From: Aquificaceae bacterium
GTDB taxonomy: Bacteria > Aquificota > Aquificia > Aquificales > Aquificaceae
NCBI GenBank assembly: GCA_015490115.1
Contig: WFYM01000150.1
Location: forward strand, 1-24,782
Reading direction: 5' to 3'
DNA: 24,782 nucleotides
The notes under the pieces were generated by a model. That model saw only the letters and a program-made list of their open reading frames with translations. It was not told the DNA's origin and did no database searches. The translations under genes and the position numbers were made by a program. Position 1 is the stretch's first letter; each line of letters starts with the position of its first letter. Below are positions 1 to 6,500 of this stretch, in pieces.

Positions 1-543
1 GTTTACCTCATGCACTACGTGGACCTTCCAAAGCTGGGGAAGAAGTTCACGAAGGTGGTCTCGGTCGGCATGTTCGAGCATGTCGGGAAGGAAAACATGA
101 GGACCTTCTTCAAAACTGTGGACAGCGTTCTCGAGGAGGGCGGACTGTTCTTGCTCCACACTATAGGGAAGGTCCACCCCCAGAAGCCTAGCAGGTGGAT
201 AAGGAAGTACATATTCCCCGGAGGATACCTACCTAGCATACCCGAGATAATAACCGCCTTCGAGGGGCTTGACTTCTGCCTCATAGACATAGACGACTGG
301 AGGCTACACTACTACAGGACCCTAAAAGCTTGGAGGAAAAGATTTTGGGACAACGTAAAGACCATAAGGAGCATGTTCGGTGAGGAGTTCGTGAGGATGT
401 GGGACCTCTACTTGGTCTCATCCGCTGTTTCCTTCTACACGGGTAGCAACCATCTCTTCCAGTTCCTGATGTCCAAGGGTGTGAGGAATGACTACCCCGT
501 TATGAGGAGGGAGTTCTTAAGGGGCTTTGTCCTGACCAACTAA
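1..543 (+). CDS. cfa: Cyclopropane-fatty-acyl-phospholipid synthase, C-terminal part (5' end outside window)
   Basis: The reading frame is open from the first base, so the gene enters from the left; 180 residues are visible. Enzymes of this family use S-adenosylmethionine to add a methylene bridge across double bonds of membrane phospholipid acyl chains. The visible part has the family's typical segments in order: VSVGMFEHVGKEN (end of the methyltransferase fold), a LLHTIG strand, KYIFPGGYLPS, a WR.HYYRTL.AW.KRFWDN segment, and a C-terminal F...RG(V)..DYPV.R tail. The SAM-binding glycine loop and catalytic cysteine region lie upstream and cannot be checked. Its last 27 bases overlap the 3' end of the opposing mlaF gene. 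Family assignment is firm; substrate and product are not tested. Confidence 0.92.
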   Translation, partial: VYLMHYVDLPKLGKKFTKVVSVGMFEHVGKENMRTFFKTVDSVLEEGGLFLLHTIGKVHPQKPSRWIRKYIFPGGYLPSIPEIITAFEGLDFCLIDIDDWRLHYYRTLKAWRKRFWDNVKTIRSMFGEEFVRMWDLYLVSSAVSFYTGSNHLFQFLMSKGVRNDYPVMRREFLRGFVLTN

Positions 544-1284
544 GAGTTCTCTCACCTCGCTGACGAACTCTTTAACGAAAGGATCTTTTGATCTTAGGAT
601 CTCCTCGGGGGTTCCCATGTCCACAACCTCTCCTTTTCTAAGGACCATTATCCTGTCGGATATGGAGAAGGCGCTCATCATATCGTGGGTGACGACTATG
701 GCGGTTGTCTTCGTCTTTTCTCTTAGGCTAACTATCAGCCTGTCTATCACCCTGCTCGTTATGGGGTCGAGTCCTGAGGTCGGCTCGTCGTAGATTATGA
801 GCTTCGGATCTGTGGCTATCGCCCTCGCTATGGACACCCTCTTCCTCATACCACCGGAGAGTTCGGAGGGCATGAGATCCAAGACCTCCTCTTCGAGGTT
901 GACGAGCCTGAGTTTGTCCAACGCCAGTCTCCTTACTTCCTCCTTGCTCATCTTCGTGTGTTCCAAAAAGTAAAAGCCGACGTTCTCCCAGACCTTCAGG
1001 CTGTCGAACAAGGCACTCTCTTGAAAGACGTAGCCTATGTTTTTTCTGAGGTCGTCAAGCTCTATAGGTGAGAGCTTCGATATGTCCTTCCCGAAGACGA
1101 AGACCTTCCCCCTCGTCGGCTTCCAGAGACCCACTATGTGCTTGGTTATAGAGGTCTTCCCGCTCCCGCTCCCGCCTATTATGGAGAATATCTCGCCCTC
1201 GTAAACCTCGAAGGAGACGTCCTTTAGGATCCACCTCCCCTCGATCTCCTTCCAGAGGTTTTCAACCTTTACGATCTCCTTCAC
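517..1284 (-). CDS. mlaF: ABC transporter ATPase of the Mla phospholipid transport system
   Basis: Predicted cytoplasmic ATPase that drives lipid movement by the MlaE permease and MCE protein MlaD at the inner membrane. From the chosen start it is 255 residues, normal for MlaF. Visible motifs: Walker A GGSGSGKT (37-44), Q-loop in GYVFQESALF (Q88), the MlaF-type signature LSGGMRKR (142-149), Walker B LIIYDEPTSGLDP (162-174) and a switch histidine in VVTHDMMS. An upstream ATG at 1356 would add 24 residues antisense-like in composition; I prefer GTG at 1284 because a GGAGG (1291-1295) sits 6 nt before it and the GTG overlaps the TGA of the preceding hydrolase gene (GTGA), implying translational coupling. 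No MlaE gene is adjacent; an MlaD is about 22 kb away on the same strand. Confidence 0.9.
   Translation of the reverse strand: MKEIVKVENLWKEIEGRWILKDVSFEVYEGEIFSIIGGSGSGKTSITKHIVGLWKPTRGKVFVFGKDISKLSPIELDDLRKNIGYVFQESALFDSLKVWENVGFYFLEHTKMSKEEVRRLALDKLRLVNLEEEVLDLMPSELSGGMRKRVSIARAIATDPKLIIYDEPTSGLDPITSRVIDRLIVSLREKTKTTAIVVTHDMMSAFSISDRIMVLRKGEVVDMGTPEEILRSKDPFVKEFVSEVRELLVGQDKAP
542..572 (+). terminator. Possible hairpin after the cfa stop codon
   Basis: AAGAGTTC (542-549) and GAACTCTT (565-572) form a perfect 8-bp stem with a 15-nt loop, starting in the cfa stop codon and followed by TTTAA. It lies inside the 3' coding part of mlaF. The loop is long and the T-tract short, so termination is only possible. 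The same 541-549 strand can alternatively pair with 511-519 (nine pairs, two of them G-U). Confidence 0.35.
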
Positions 1285-1919
1285 AGGAGACCTCCGTTGA
1301 GGTATGGGTTGAACCTCTTCTCGTGACCTATGGTCGTCTCCTCGTAGTGTCCGCAAACGACTATTGTATCCTCCGGGAGTTCGCTTACGATCCTATCGAG
1401 GGACTTTCTGAGCTTTTCCCTGTCTCCGCCGGGAAGGTCCCACCTTCCGACGCTACCCTTGAAGAGGAGATCCCCGGCTATCAGGACCCTCCCCTCCTCC
1501 GAGTAGAGACAGCACATTCCGGGTGTGTGTCCGGGTGTGTGGAGAACGCGGAATGTGAGCTTTCCGACTTTTATCTCCATACCTTCTTTCAAGGGAACGT
1601 CAGGCTCGGGACAGGGCTGAGCCTTTATGTAGTTCGCAAAACCCGGCCATATCTCGTCCCTTATGAGGAAGAGGTCGTCCGGGTGAAGGTAAAAGGGGAC
1701 GTCAAAAAACTCCTTTACCTTCTTTACCTGACCCACGTGGTCTATGTGACCGTGGGTGTTCACAACTGCGGTTACTTTGAACTCCTTCGCCACCTCTATT
1801 ATCCTCTCCCCTTCAGCCCCGGGATCGACTACGATAGCCTCTCCCGTCTGCGGATCCGCCACGATCGAGCAGTTCACCTCTATCGGTCCTACAGGAATGA
1901 CTTTGACGAGCATACTCAT
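1281..1919 (-). CDS. Metallo-beta-lactamase-fold hydrolase, glyoxalase-II-like
   Basis: A 212-residue cytoplasmic metallo-hydrolase of the small glyoxalase-II-like (YcbL/GloB-related) group, which typically hydrolyses thioesters using a dinuclear metal site. Metal ligands visible: THGHIDH (55-61), H132 in LHTPGHTPG, D151 in AGDLLF, and H192 in CGHYEETTIGHEKRFNPYL, the conserved end of this group. It lacks the longer C-terminal substrate domain of classical GloB, so substrate is open. I chose ATG at 1919; a second ATG two codons in is possible. No Shine-Dalgarno precedes it, but TAAAAT lies 5 nt upstream, so the message may be leaderless. It is first in a two-gene unit with mlaF and divergent from the EAL-like gene with a 14-bp gap. 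Confidence 0.85.
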   Translation of the reverse strand: MSMLVKVIPVGPIEVNCSIVADPQTGEAIVVDPGAEGERIIEVAKEFKVTAVVNTHGHIDHVGQVKKVKEFFDVPFYLHPDDLFLIRDEIWPGFANYIKAQPCPEPDVPLKEGMEIKVGKLTFRVLHTPGHTPGMCCLYSEEGRVLIAGDLLFKGSVGRWDLPGGDREKLRKSLDRIVSELPEDTIVVCGHYEETTIGHEKRFNPYLNGGLL

Positions 1920-1933
1920 ACATAATTTTAGTT
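1920..1933. promoter_or_regulatory. Minimal divergent promoter region with overlapping -10 hexamers
   Basis: Fourteen bases separate two divergent start codons. On the plus strand CATAAT (1921-1926) is followed by 7 nt and then the GTG at 1934. On the minus strand TAAAAT (1930-1925) is followed by 5 nt and then the ATG at 1919. Neither gene has a Shine-Dalgarno. The layout fits transcription starting at or next to the start codons, i.e. leaderless mRNAs. No convincing TTGACA-like -35 is visible at normal spacing for either direction. Seen: the hexamers and spacing; inferred: promoter function. Confidence 0.5.
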
Positions 1934-2557
1934 GTGGAAGTCAGGAAGGAGGGCGTTTACCTCGAACTCGGTGGCGGTGAGAGGAAAAGGGTGGGCTTTG
2001 AGTATCTTCCGGACCTCGGTATACACAGCTACATGATAGAAAAAGGAGTGGACGAGAGGACTGACCTCGTCTTTTTTAAGTTCCTCTGTGCGAGCGCGAT
2101 AGTCGAAGGGGACCTCGAAGAGGGTTTGGTGTTCGTTAACATAAAACCGACGACCATCACCAAATACACTACCGACGTGGTCCAGTTCGTGAGGGAGAAC
2201 CTTATACTCGAGGTTCAAAGGGACATGGTGAGCAGGGAGATACTGAAAAAAATAAGGGATTTTGCCGAGAGCAAGGGTGCTACGCTCTCCGTTGACGACT
2301 ACGGTCTCGAAGGCTCCACAAAGGAGAGGGTTGAGATCCTACAGCCCGCCTACGTTAAGGTAAAGCTCCCACCTTCTGAGGAGAGGTTCGACTTCGTCCT
2401 TTGGGCTTTCGAGGAGATAAAGAAGGCTTCTCCGGGTTCTCAGGTGGTGGTCAAGGAGGTGGAAAGCGAAGAAGATCTCAGCAAGCTCACCTCCTTCGGC
2501 ATAAACCTCTGGCAGGGAAAGCTGGAGAGGAAGCTCGCCCTCACTCGGAAGTTGTGA
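1934..2557 (+). CDS. EAL-like (cyclic-di-GMP phosphodiesterase fold) protein, probably degenerate
   Basis: A 207-residue stand-alone protein that I read as a divergent EAL domain. Segments align in order with that family: GFEYL (22-25; E23-Y24-L25 where EAL is usual), FVNIKP (N69), ILEVQRDM (E93, the ELTE position), LSVDDYG (D121-D122, the DDFG position), AYVKVK (K142, the IKID position), VVVKEVES (171-178, the AEGVE position) and LWQGKL (Q194). The glutamate normally first in EGVE appears to be K174, and the N-terminal QPI strand is missing, so hydrolysis is doubtful and a binding or structural role is possible. GTG is chosen as start because CATAAT lies 7 nt upstream; no ATG is available nearby. 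Its stop lies inside the end of mutS2. No sensory or GGDEF domain is attached. Confidence 0.6.
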   Translation: MEVRKEGVYLELGGGERKRVGFEYLPDLGIHSYMIEKGVDERTDLVFFKFLCASAIVEGDLEEGLVFVNIKPTTITKYTTDVVQFVRENLILEVQRDMVSREILKKIRDFAESKGATLSVDDYGLEGSTKERVEILQPAYVKVKLPPSEERFDFVLWAFEEIKKASPGSQVVVKEVESEEDLSKLTSFGINLWQGKLERKLALTRKL

Positions 2558-2559
2558 GG
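2539..2559. repeat. Inverted repeat holding both stop codons of EAL-like gene and mutS2
   Basis: CCTCAC (2539-2544) and GTGAGG (2554-2559) form a perfect 6-bp inverted repeat with a 9-nt loop. The minus-strand mutS2 stop (TCA, 2541-2543) is in the left arm and the plus-strand stop (TGA, 2555-2557) in the right arm at symmetric positions. No T-tract follows on either strand, so it is not a classic intrinsic terminator. Confidence 0.45.
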
Positions 2560-4799
2560 AAGACGACGGTGACCCCTGCACCCCCCTCCCCCGGATAGGC
2601 GTCCCTGAAGAACTTGACCCTGCCGTGCTTTGAGAGGAACTCCCTCACAGCCCTCTTCAGCACACCCTTCCCGACACCGTGTATGACCTTCACGCTCTTC
2701 AGACCTGCGGAATACGCCTCTTCGAGGAACCTCTCGAGTTCGATCAGGGCTGTCTCCTGATCCATACCGGTCAGGTTTATCTCCCCCTTGACGGACGTTA
2801 AGGTAACCTTCTCCCTCTGCTCTTCCGTCCTCTCCGACTTCGAAAGGAGTTCGAGGCTAACCCAAACGCTCATGCTACCCGAAACTATCTTCGCCTTCCC
2901 TTCCTTTATTTCGACCACCCTGCACCTCCTTCCCATGAACTCGACCGTGTCCCCCACCTTCACGCTCTCCGCTTTCCTGAAGAGGGTGAGCTGTCTTTCT
3001 TTTTTCTTCACGAACTCCTCTATCTCCTTCGGATCCTTTGCGGATCTTAAGACCCTCCTTCCCTCCTCCTCGAGCTTTCTCAGGAACTCCTTCGCTTCCC
3101 TGTAGACCTCCTTCCACCCTCTTTTTTTGAACTCCATATACTCACCGTAGAGCTTCTCGTACTTTTCCTTTTCCTTTTTCAGCTCCTCCTTTAGCCTCTC
3201 CACCTCCTCGAGCTTCCTCTGATACTCCCTCGTATACTGGGAGAGCTTTCTGGCAACTTCCCCCAAGTCCCCGCCTTTGCCTTTCAGCTTCTCCTCCGCT
3301 ACCTTCAAGACCTCCTCGGGCAACCCGCACCTCCTCGCCACTGTAAGAGCCATGCTCTCACCTACGGAGCCGTAAGCTATCTTGTAGAGGGGCTTTAACG
3401 TTTCCTCGTCGAAGAGGACCGTGGCGGGAAGGTAGTAGTCCGAACTCACTGCGTAGAGCTTGATGGGTGTGTGGTGGGTGTTCGCAAAGACCCAAGCTCC
3501 TTTCCCTTTTAAAAACTCGAGTATGCCTATTCCGAGGGCTGAACCCTCAGCGGGGTCCGTTCCGGCACCGAGTTCGTCGAGGAGGACGAGCGTGTCCCCG
3601 TCCACCTTATCCATGAAGTCCGCTATGTTCGTCATGTGGGAGGAGAAGGTGGAGAGGTTCTGGTCTATGCTCTGCTCGTCCCCTATGTCCGCAAAGACCC
3701 TCTTGAAGATCCTCAAAGTGCTACCCTCATCCAAGGGAACGGGTATACCGCTCTGGACCATGAGGACCAAAAGCCCGAGCGTCTTCAGAGCAACCGTCTT
3801 CCCACCCGTGTTCGGACCCGTGAGGATAACACCTTTTTTTTCCTTCAGGACTATGTCCACCGGGACCGTATCGGGGTTCGTCATTAGGAGGAGGGGGTGT
3901 TTTGCACCCTTTAGCTCCACAAACTCCCCTATCTTCGGAAACCTGCCCCCGTAGATTTGGGAGAGCTTCCTCTTTGCGTTCAGGAGGTCTATCTCAACGA
4001 GGGCTTCGAAGGACTCTAAGATCCTGTCCGCGAAGTCACCTATGTAAGAGGTTATCCTCCCGAGGACCTTCCTTACCTCCTCCTCCTCTTCCGCCTTCAG
4101 TTCGTTCAGCTTGTTGTTCAGCTGTATGACGAAGTGGGGTTCCACGTATGTGGTGTAGCCCGAAGAGGAGGTCCCGTGGACTATCCCGAATATCTTCTTC
4201 GCTTGAGATGTCTTTACGGGGACAACGTACCTGTTGTTCCTGAGGGTTATTATCCTGTCGGTGAAGACCTTGTCCGCGTCGGGACGCCTGAGGAGTTCTT
4301 CGAGCCTATCCATTATCTCCTTTTCAAGGCTCCTTATGGACCTCCTTATCCTGAGGAGTCCCTCGCTCGCTTCGTCCTTCACAAACCCCCTCCTGTCTAT
4401 CGAGGACTCTATGAGGTTCTCGAGGGAAGAGAAAAGGTGGAGCTTTTTGGAGAGCTTCCTGAGGGGCGTCCTTCTCTCAGCTACCTTCCCAACCGTCCTC
4501 CTCACCTCCCTCACGAGCTTCAGGACTTTAAGTAGGCTGAGGATCTCCTCGACGCTCAGGACCGCGTTCTCTATCTTCGACTTCTTTAAGATCCCCCTCA
4601 CGTCTTCGAACTCGTATAGGGTGAGTTCCTCAACTTCTAAGAAGCTCTCGAAGAGCTGTATCTCCTCGGCGACCTTTTCCGTGTCCGTTTGGGGTCTTAA
4701 CGCTTCTATCAGCTCTTTTGTGGCGGGGGAGTGGGAGAGTTCCTTTAGCTTCTCCTTTATCCTTGTGAACTCCAGCCTCTCGAGGTCCTTCTCCCTCAT
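2541..4799 (-). CDS. mutS2: Endonuclease MutS2 (MutS-family ATPase with Smr domain)
   Basis: A 752-residue protein of normal MutS2 length, without the mismatch-recognition domain of MutS1. In order: helical core/lever region, ATPase domain with Walker A TGPNTGGKT (around 328-335) and Walker B LVLLDELGAGTDP, a long charged coiled-coil region, and a C-terminal Smr domain (about 675-752) with IHGVGKGVLKRAV and a GEGGAGVTVV end. Known members bind branched DNA, and some act on colliding ribosomes in Firmicutes. In the Smr domain the usual LDLRG is INLTG, so the acidic and basic residues linked to nuclease activity in other MutS2 proteins are absent. Its ATG overlaps the dapB stop (ATGA) and no Shine-Dalgarno is evident, suggesting coupling. 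Its end overlaps the EAL-like gene by 17 bp. Confidence 0.95.
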   Translation of the reverse strand: MREKDLERLEFTRIKEKLKELSHSPATKELIEALRPQTDTEKVAEEIQLFESFLEVEELTLYEFEDVRGILKKSKIENAVLSVEEILSLLKVLKLVREVRRTVGKVAERRTPLRKLSKKLHLFSSLENLIESSIDRRGFVKDEASEGLLRIRRSIRSLEKEIMDRLEELLRRPDADKVFTDRIITLRNNRYVVPVKTSQAKKIFGIVHGTSSSGYTTYVEPHFVIQLNNKLNELKAEEEEEVRKVLGRITSYIGDFADRILESFEALVEIDLLNAKRKLSQIYGGRFPKIGEFVELKGAKHPLLLMTNPDTVPVDIVLKEKKGVILTGPNTGGKTVALKTLGLLVLMVQSGIPVPLDEGSTLRIFKRVFADIGDEQSIDQNLSTFSSHMTNIADFMDKVDGDTLVLLDELGAGTDPAEGSALGIGILEFLKGKGAWVFANTHHTPIKLYAVSSDYYLPATVLFDEETLKPLYKIAYGSVGESMALTVARRCGLPEEVLKVAEEKLKGKGGDLGEVARKLSQYTREYQRKLEEVERLKEELKKEKEKYEKLYGEYMEFKKRGWKEVYREAKEFLRKLEEEGRRVLRSAKDPKEIEEFVKKKERQLTLFRKAESVKVGDTVEFMGRRCRVVEIKEGKAKIVSGSMSVWVSLELLSKSERTEEQREKVTLTSVKGEINLTGMDQETALIELERFLEEAYSAGLKSVKVIHGVGKGVLKRAVREFLSKHGRVKFFRDAYPGEGGAGVTVVFLTTSE

Positions 4800-5590
4800 A
4801 AGTTCAGGACGTCGAGCATGGAATACATGCCCGGACCTTTACCTTTTATCCACTTGGAGGCTTCGATGGCACCCTTCGCGAAGGTGTCCCTCGATGTCGC
4901 CCTGTGGGTAAGCTCGAGCCTCTCCCCGAAGCCGAGGAAAAGGACGGTATGGTCACCCACAACGTCACCTCCCCTCAAAGCCATGACACCTATCTCCTCG
5001 TCTTTCCTCGGCGATTCCCCTTCCCTTCCGAAGACGAACCTCTTCGTCTTCATCTTCTCGCTCAAGATTTTTGCGAGCCTAAGGGCTGTCCCGCTCGGAG
5101 CGTCCCTCTTGAACCTGTGGTGGACCTCCACTATCTCAACGTCGAAACCCTTTTCAGCCAAGACCTCCGCTGCGGTCTCGACGAGTCTAAAGAGCAGGTT
5201 AACACCGAGGCTCATGTTGGGGGATAGGAGGACGGGAGCTTTCCGCGAACATTCCTCTATTTCCCTCACCTGCTCTTCTGTGAATCCGGTCGTCCCTATA
5301 ACGGAAGCTTTGCCGTGAAGGGAAGCTGTTCTCGTGTGGGAGACAGCCGCTTGTGGGTTCCCAGAAAACTCGACGACGACGTCGCAAAGGTCTACGATCT
5401 CCTCAAGTTCAGAGGTTAAAGGTTTCCCCTTTAGTTCTTCTCTTCCGAGGACCTCACCCAAATCTTCGGAGGAGACCTTCTCGGGAAGCTCAACACCCCC
5501 CACCACCTCAACCTCCGGGTCCTCAAGGGAGAGTTCCACTATCCTCCTTCCCATCCTCCCGAGCGCACCGCAGACGAGTATCCTCGTCAT
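4796..5590 (-). CDS. dapB: 4-hydroxy-tetrahydrodipicolinate reductase
   Basis: A 264-residue cytoplasmic enzyme of the diaminopimelate/lysine pathway that reduces the DapA product with NAD(P)H. Visible: N-terminal dinucleotide loop CGALGRMG (7-14), EFSGNP, GTTGF (99-103), SPNMSLGVN (123-131), the active-site block EVHHRFKRDAPSGTA (H157, H158, K161, 163-169 binding substrate), GDVVGDHTV, and the terminal THRATSRDTFAKGA. Length and motifs are complete. The ATG overlaps the preceding small gene's TGA (ATGA); a purine-rich GGAGAGGAGG lies just upstream. It feeds lysine and peptidoglycan synthesis. The link with mutS2 downstream is by operon only, with no known functional connection. Confidence 0.96.
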   Translation of the reverse strand: MTRILVCGALGRMGRRIVELSLEDPEVEVVGGVELPEKVSSEDLGEVLGREELKGKPLTSELEEIVDLCDVVVEFSGNPQAAVSHTRTASLHGKASVIGTTGFTEEQVREIEECSRKAPVLLSPNMSLGVNLLFRLVETAAEVLAEKGFDVEIVEVHHRFKRDAPSGTALRLAKILSEKMKTKRFVFGREGESPRKDEEIGVMALRGGDVVGDHTVLFLGFGERLELTHRATSRDTFAKGAIEASKWIKGKGPGMYSMLDVLNL

Positions 5591-5835
5591 TCCTCCTCTC
5601 CGAAGATGAGCTTTTCGAGTTCGTTTACTGCTTCCTCAGCCTGCTCGGGAGGGACAACGGAAGGGTAGATAGCCACCCTTACACCCTCTTTAAACAGGTA
5701 GCGGGCTACAAGCTCCTGAAACTTCTCAAGTTCCTCGGGGGTCATGTCCGTCCTTATGCTCTCCTCCACATCCCTGTCGGTGACGAAAAAACCCACCAGA
5801 GCGAATGGAACAGCTACGAACCTTTGCTCCTCCAT
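5587..5835 (-). CDS. Small conserved-looking protein of unknown function, coupled to dapB
   Basis: An 82-residue protein (start ATG 5835, with GAGGTG four nt upstream; an in-frame GTG at 5847 would add four residues). The N-terminal part is hydrophobic (FVAVPFALVGFFV), followed by a charged helical stretch (RDVEESIRTDMTPEELEKFQ) and the strand-like VRVAIYPSVVPPEQA, then an acidic end. I do not recognise the family. The N-terminal segment is short and could be a buried strand rather than a membrane span. The gene begins the dapB-mutS2 unit, its TGA overlapping the dapB ATG. The purine-rich coding pattern and the clear ribosome binding site support it being real. Confidence 0.7.
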   Translation of the reverse strand: MEEQRFVAVPFALVGFFVTDRDVEESIRTDMTPEELEKFQELVARYLFKEGVRVAIYPSVVPPEQAEEAVNELEKLIFGEEE

Positions 5836-5873
5836 AATCCACCTCACAGATTTTGTTAATAATACTATTATGG
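5836..5873. promoter_or_regulatory. AT-rich divergent intergenic region, probable promoters
   Basis: This 38-bp gap separates the dapB-unit small gene (-) from the acyltransferase gene (+). It contains an AT-rich core (about 5851-5871). On the plus strand TACTAT (5863-5868) lies 5 nt before the ATG at 5874. On the minus strand TATTAT/TAGTAT-like hexamers lie upstream of a GAGGTG ribosome binding site. Promoter function in either direction is inferred from composition and position only. Confidence 0.4.
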
Positions 5874-6500
5874 ATGAATAAGAGGATCAGGTTCAGGCTT
5901 ATTCTCGCCCTCACTCCCCTCATAGTCCCGGCGGTCAGGATCCTCGGAAGGTCCATAAGGTGGAAGAAAAGATACGACTTCCACAAGGACAGGGGTAAGA
6001 TATACGCCCTCCTCCACGGTCACGCCTTGGGTCTCGCCCTCTTCGGCATGGACAGGGGCATATGCACCTTGGCGAGCAGGTTCGCGGACGGCGAGATAGC
6101 GACGAGGATACTGGAAGGTCTCGGCTTCGAGGTGGTGAGGGGTTCCACCGAGGAGGGTAGAGCTGAAAAGGGGGGAAGGACGGTTGCCCTCCAGCTAATT
6201 GAAGCTATCCAAAGGGGAAAGAACGTTGCCATAACCGTCGACGGACCCAAGGGACCTCCCATGAAGGTGAAGAGGGGTGTGGTCTTCTTAGCTCAAAAGA
6301 CGGGCGCCCCTATAGTCCCGGCTGCAGTCAAGTTCAAGAAGTTCTTCGAGGTAAGGTCTTGGGACAGGTTCCTCGTCCCTTACCCCTTTACCGAAGGGGA
6401 GGTGATAGTAGGTGAGGAGATCAGGGTCCTGCCCGAGGACGACCTCGAGGAAAAGAGGCTCCAGCTCGAGAGGGTCCTCTCCTCCCTCGCCTCCTCTTAG
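5874..6500 (+). CDS. DUF374-family lysophospholipid acyltransferase-like protein
   Basis: A 208-residue membrane-associated protein with an N-terminal hydrophobic segment (LILALTPLIVPAVRIL). Family landmarks: LLHGHALGLAL in place of the HxxxxD of classical acyltransferases, GFEVVRGSTEEGR, AITVDGPKGPPMKVKRGVVFLAQKTGAPIVP (DGPKGP is the DUF374 hallmark), and SWDRFLVPYPFTEG. Such proteins are thought to transfer acyl chains to lipid or lipid A-like acceptors; the acceptor here is unknown. I prefer ATG at 5874; an in-frame TTG at 5853 would add seven residues. No Shine-Dalgarno precedes; the 38-bp divergent gap is AT-rich (TACTAT at 5863-5868). Its last 80 bp overlap the opposing antiporter gene. 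Confidence 0.85.
   Translation: MNKRIRFRLILALTPLIVPAVRILGRSIRWKKRYDFHKDRGKIYALLHGHALGLALFGMDRGICTLASRFADGEIATRILEGLGFEVVRGSTEEGRAEKGGRTVALQLIEAIQRGKNVAITVDGPKGPPMKVKRGVVFLAQKTGAPIVPAAVKFKKFFEVRSWDRFLVPYPFTEGEVIVGEEIRVLPEDDLEEKRLQLERVLSSLASS

Noticed and set aside
579..602. Cluster of three GATC sites (GGATC, TGATC, GGATC) in mlaF
   Set aside because: Explained by Lys-Asp and Ile codons in the coding sequence; no replication or methylation context.
1285..1356. 24-residue N-terminal extension of mlaF from an upstream ATG
   Set aside because: It would overlap the hydrolase gene by 76 bp and has no ribosome binding site, whereas GTG 1284 has GGAGG at 6 nt.
1903..1908. TTGACG as a -35 box for the EAL-like gene
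   Set aside because: Spacing to CATAAT at 1921 is only 12 bp, too short for a normal sigma-70 promoter, and it is part of the hydrolase coding sequence.
6468..6481. GAGAGG/CCTCTC inverted repeat near the acyltransferase end as a terminator
   Set aside because: The loop is only 2 nt, there is no T-tract, and it lies before the stop codon inside coding sequence of both genes.
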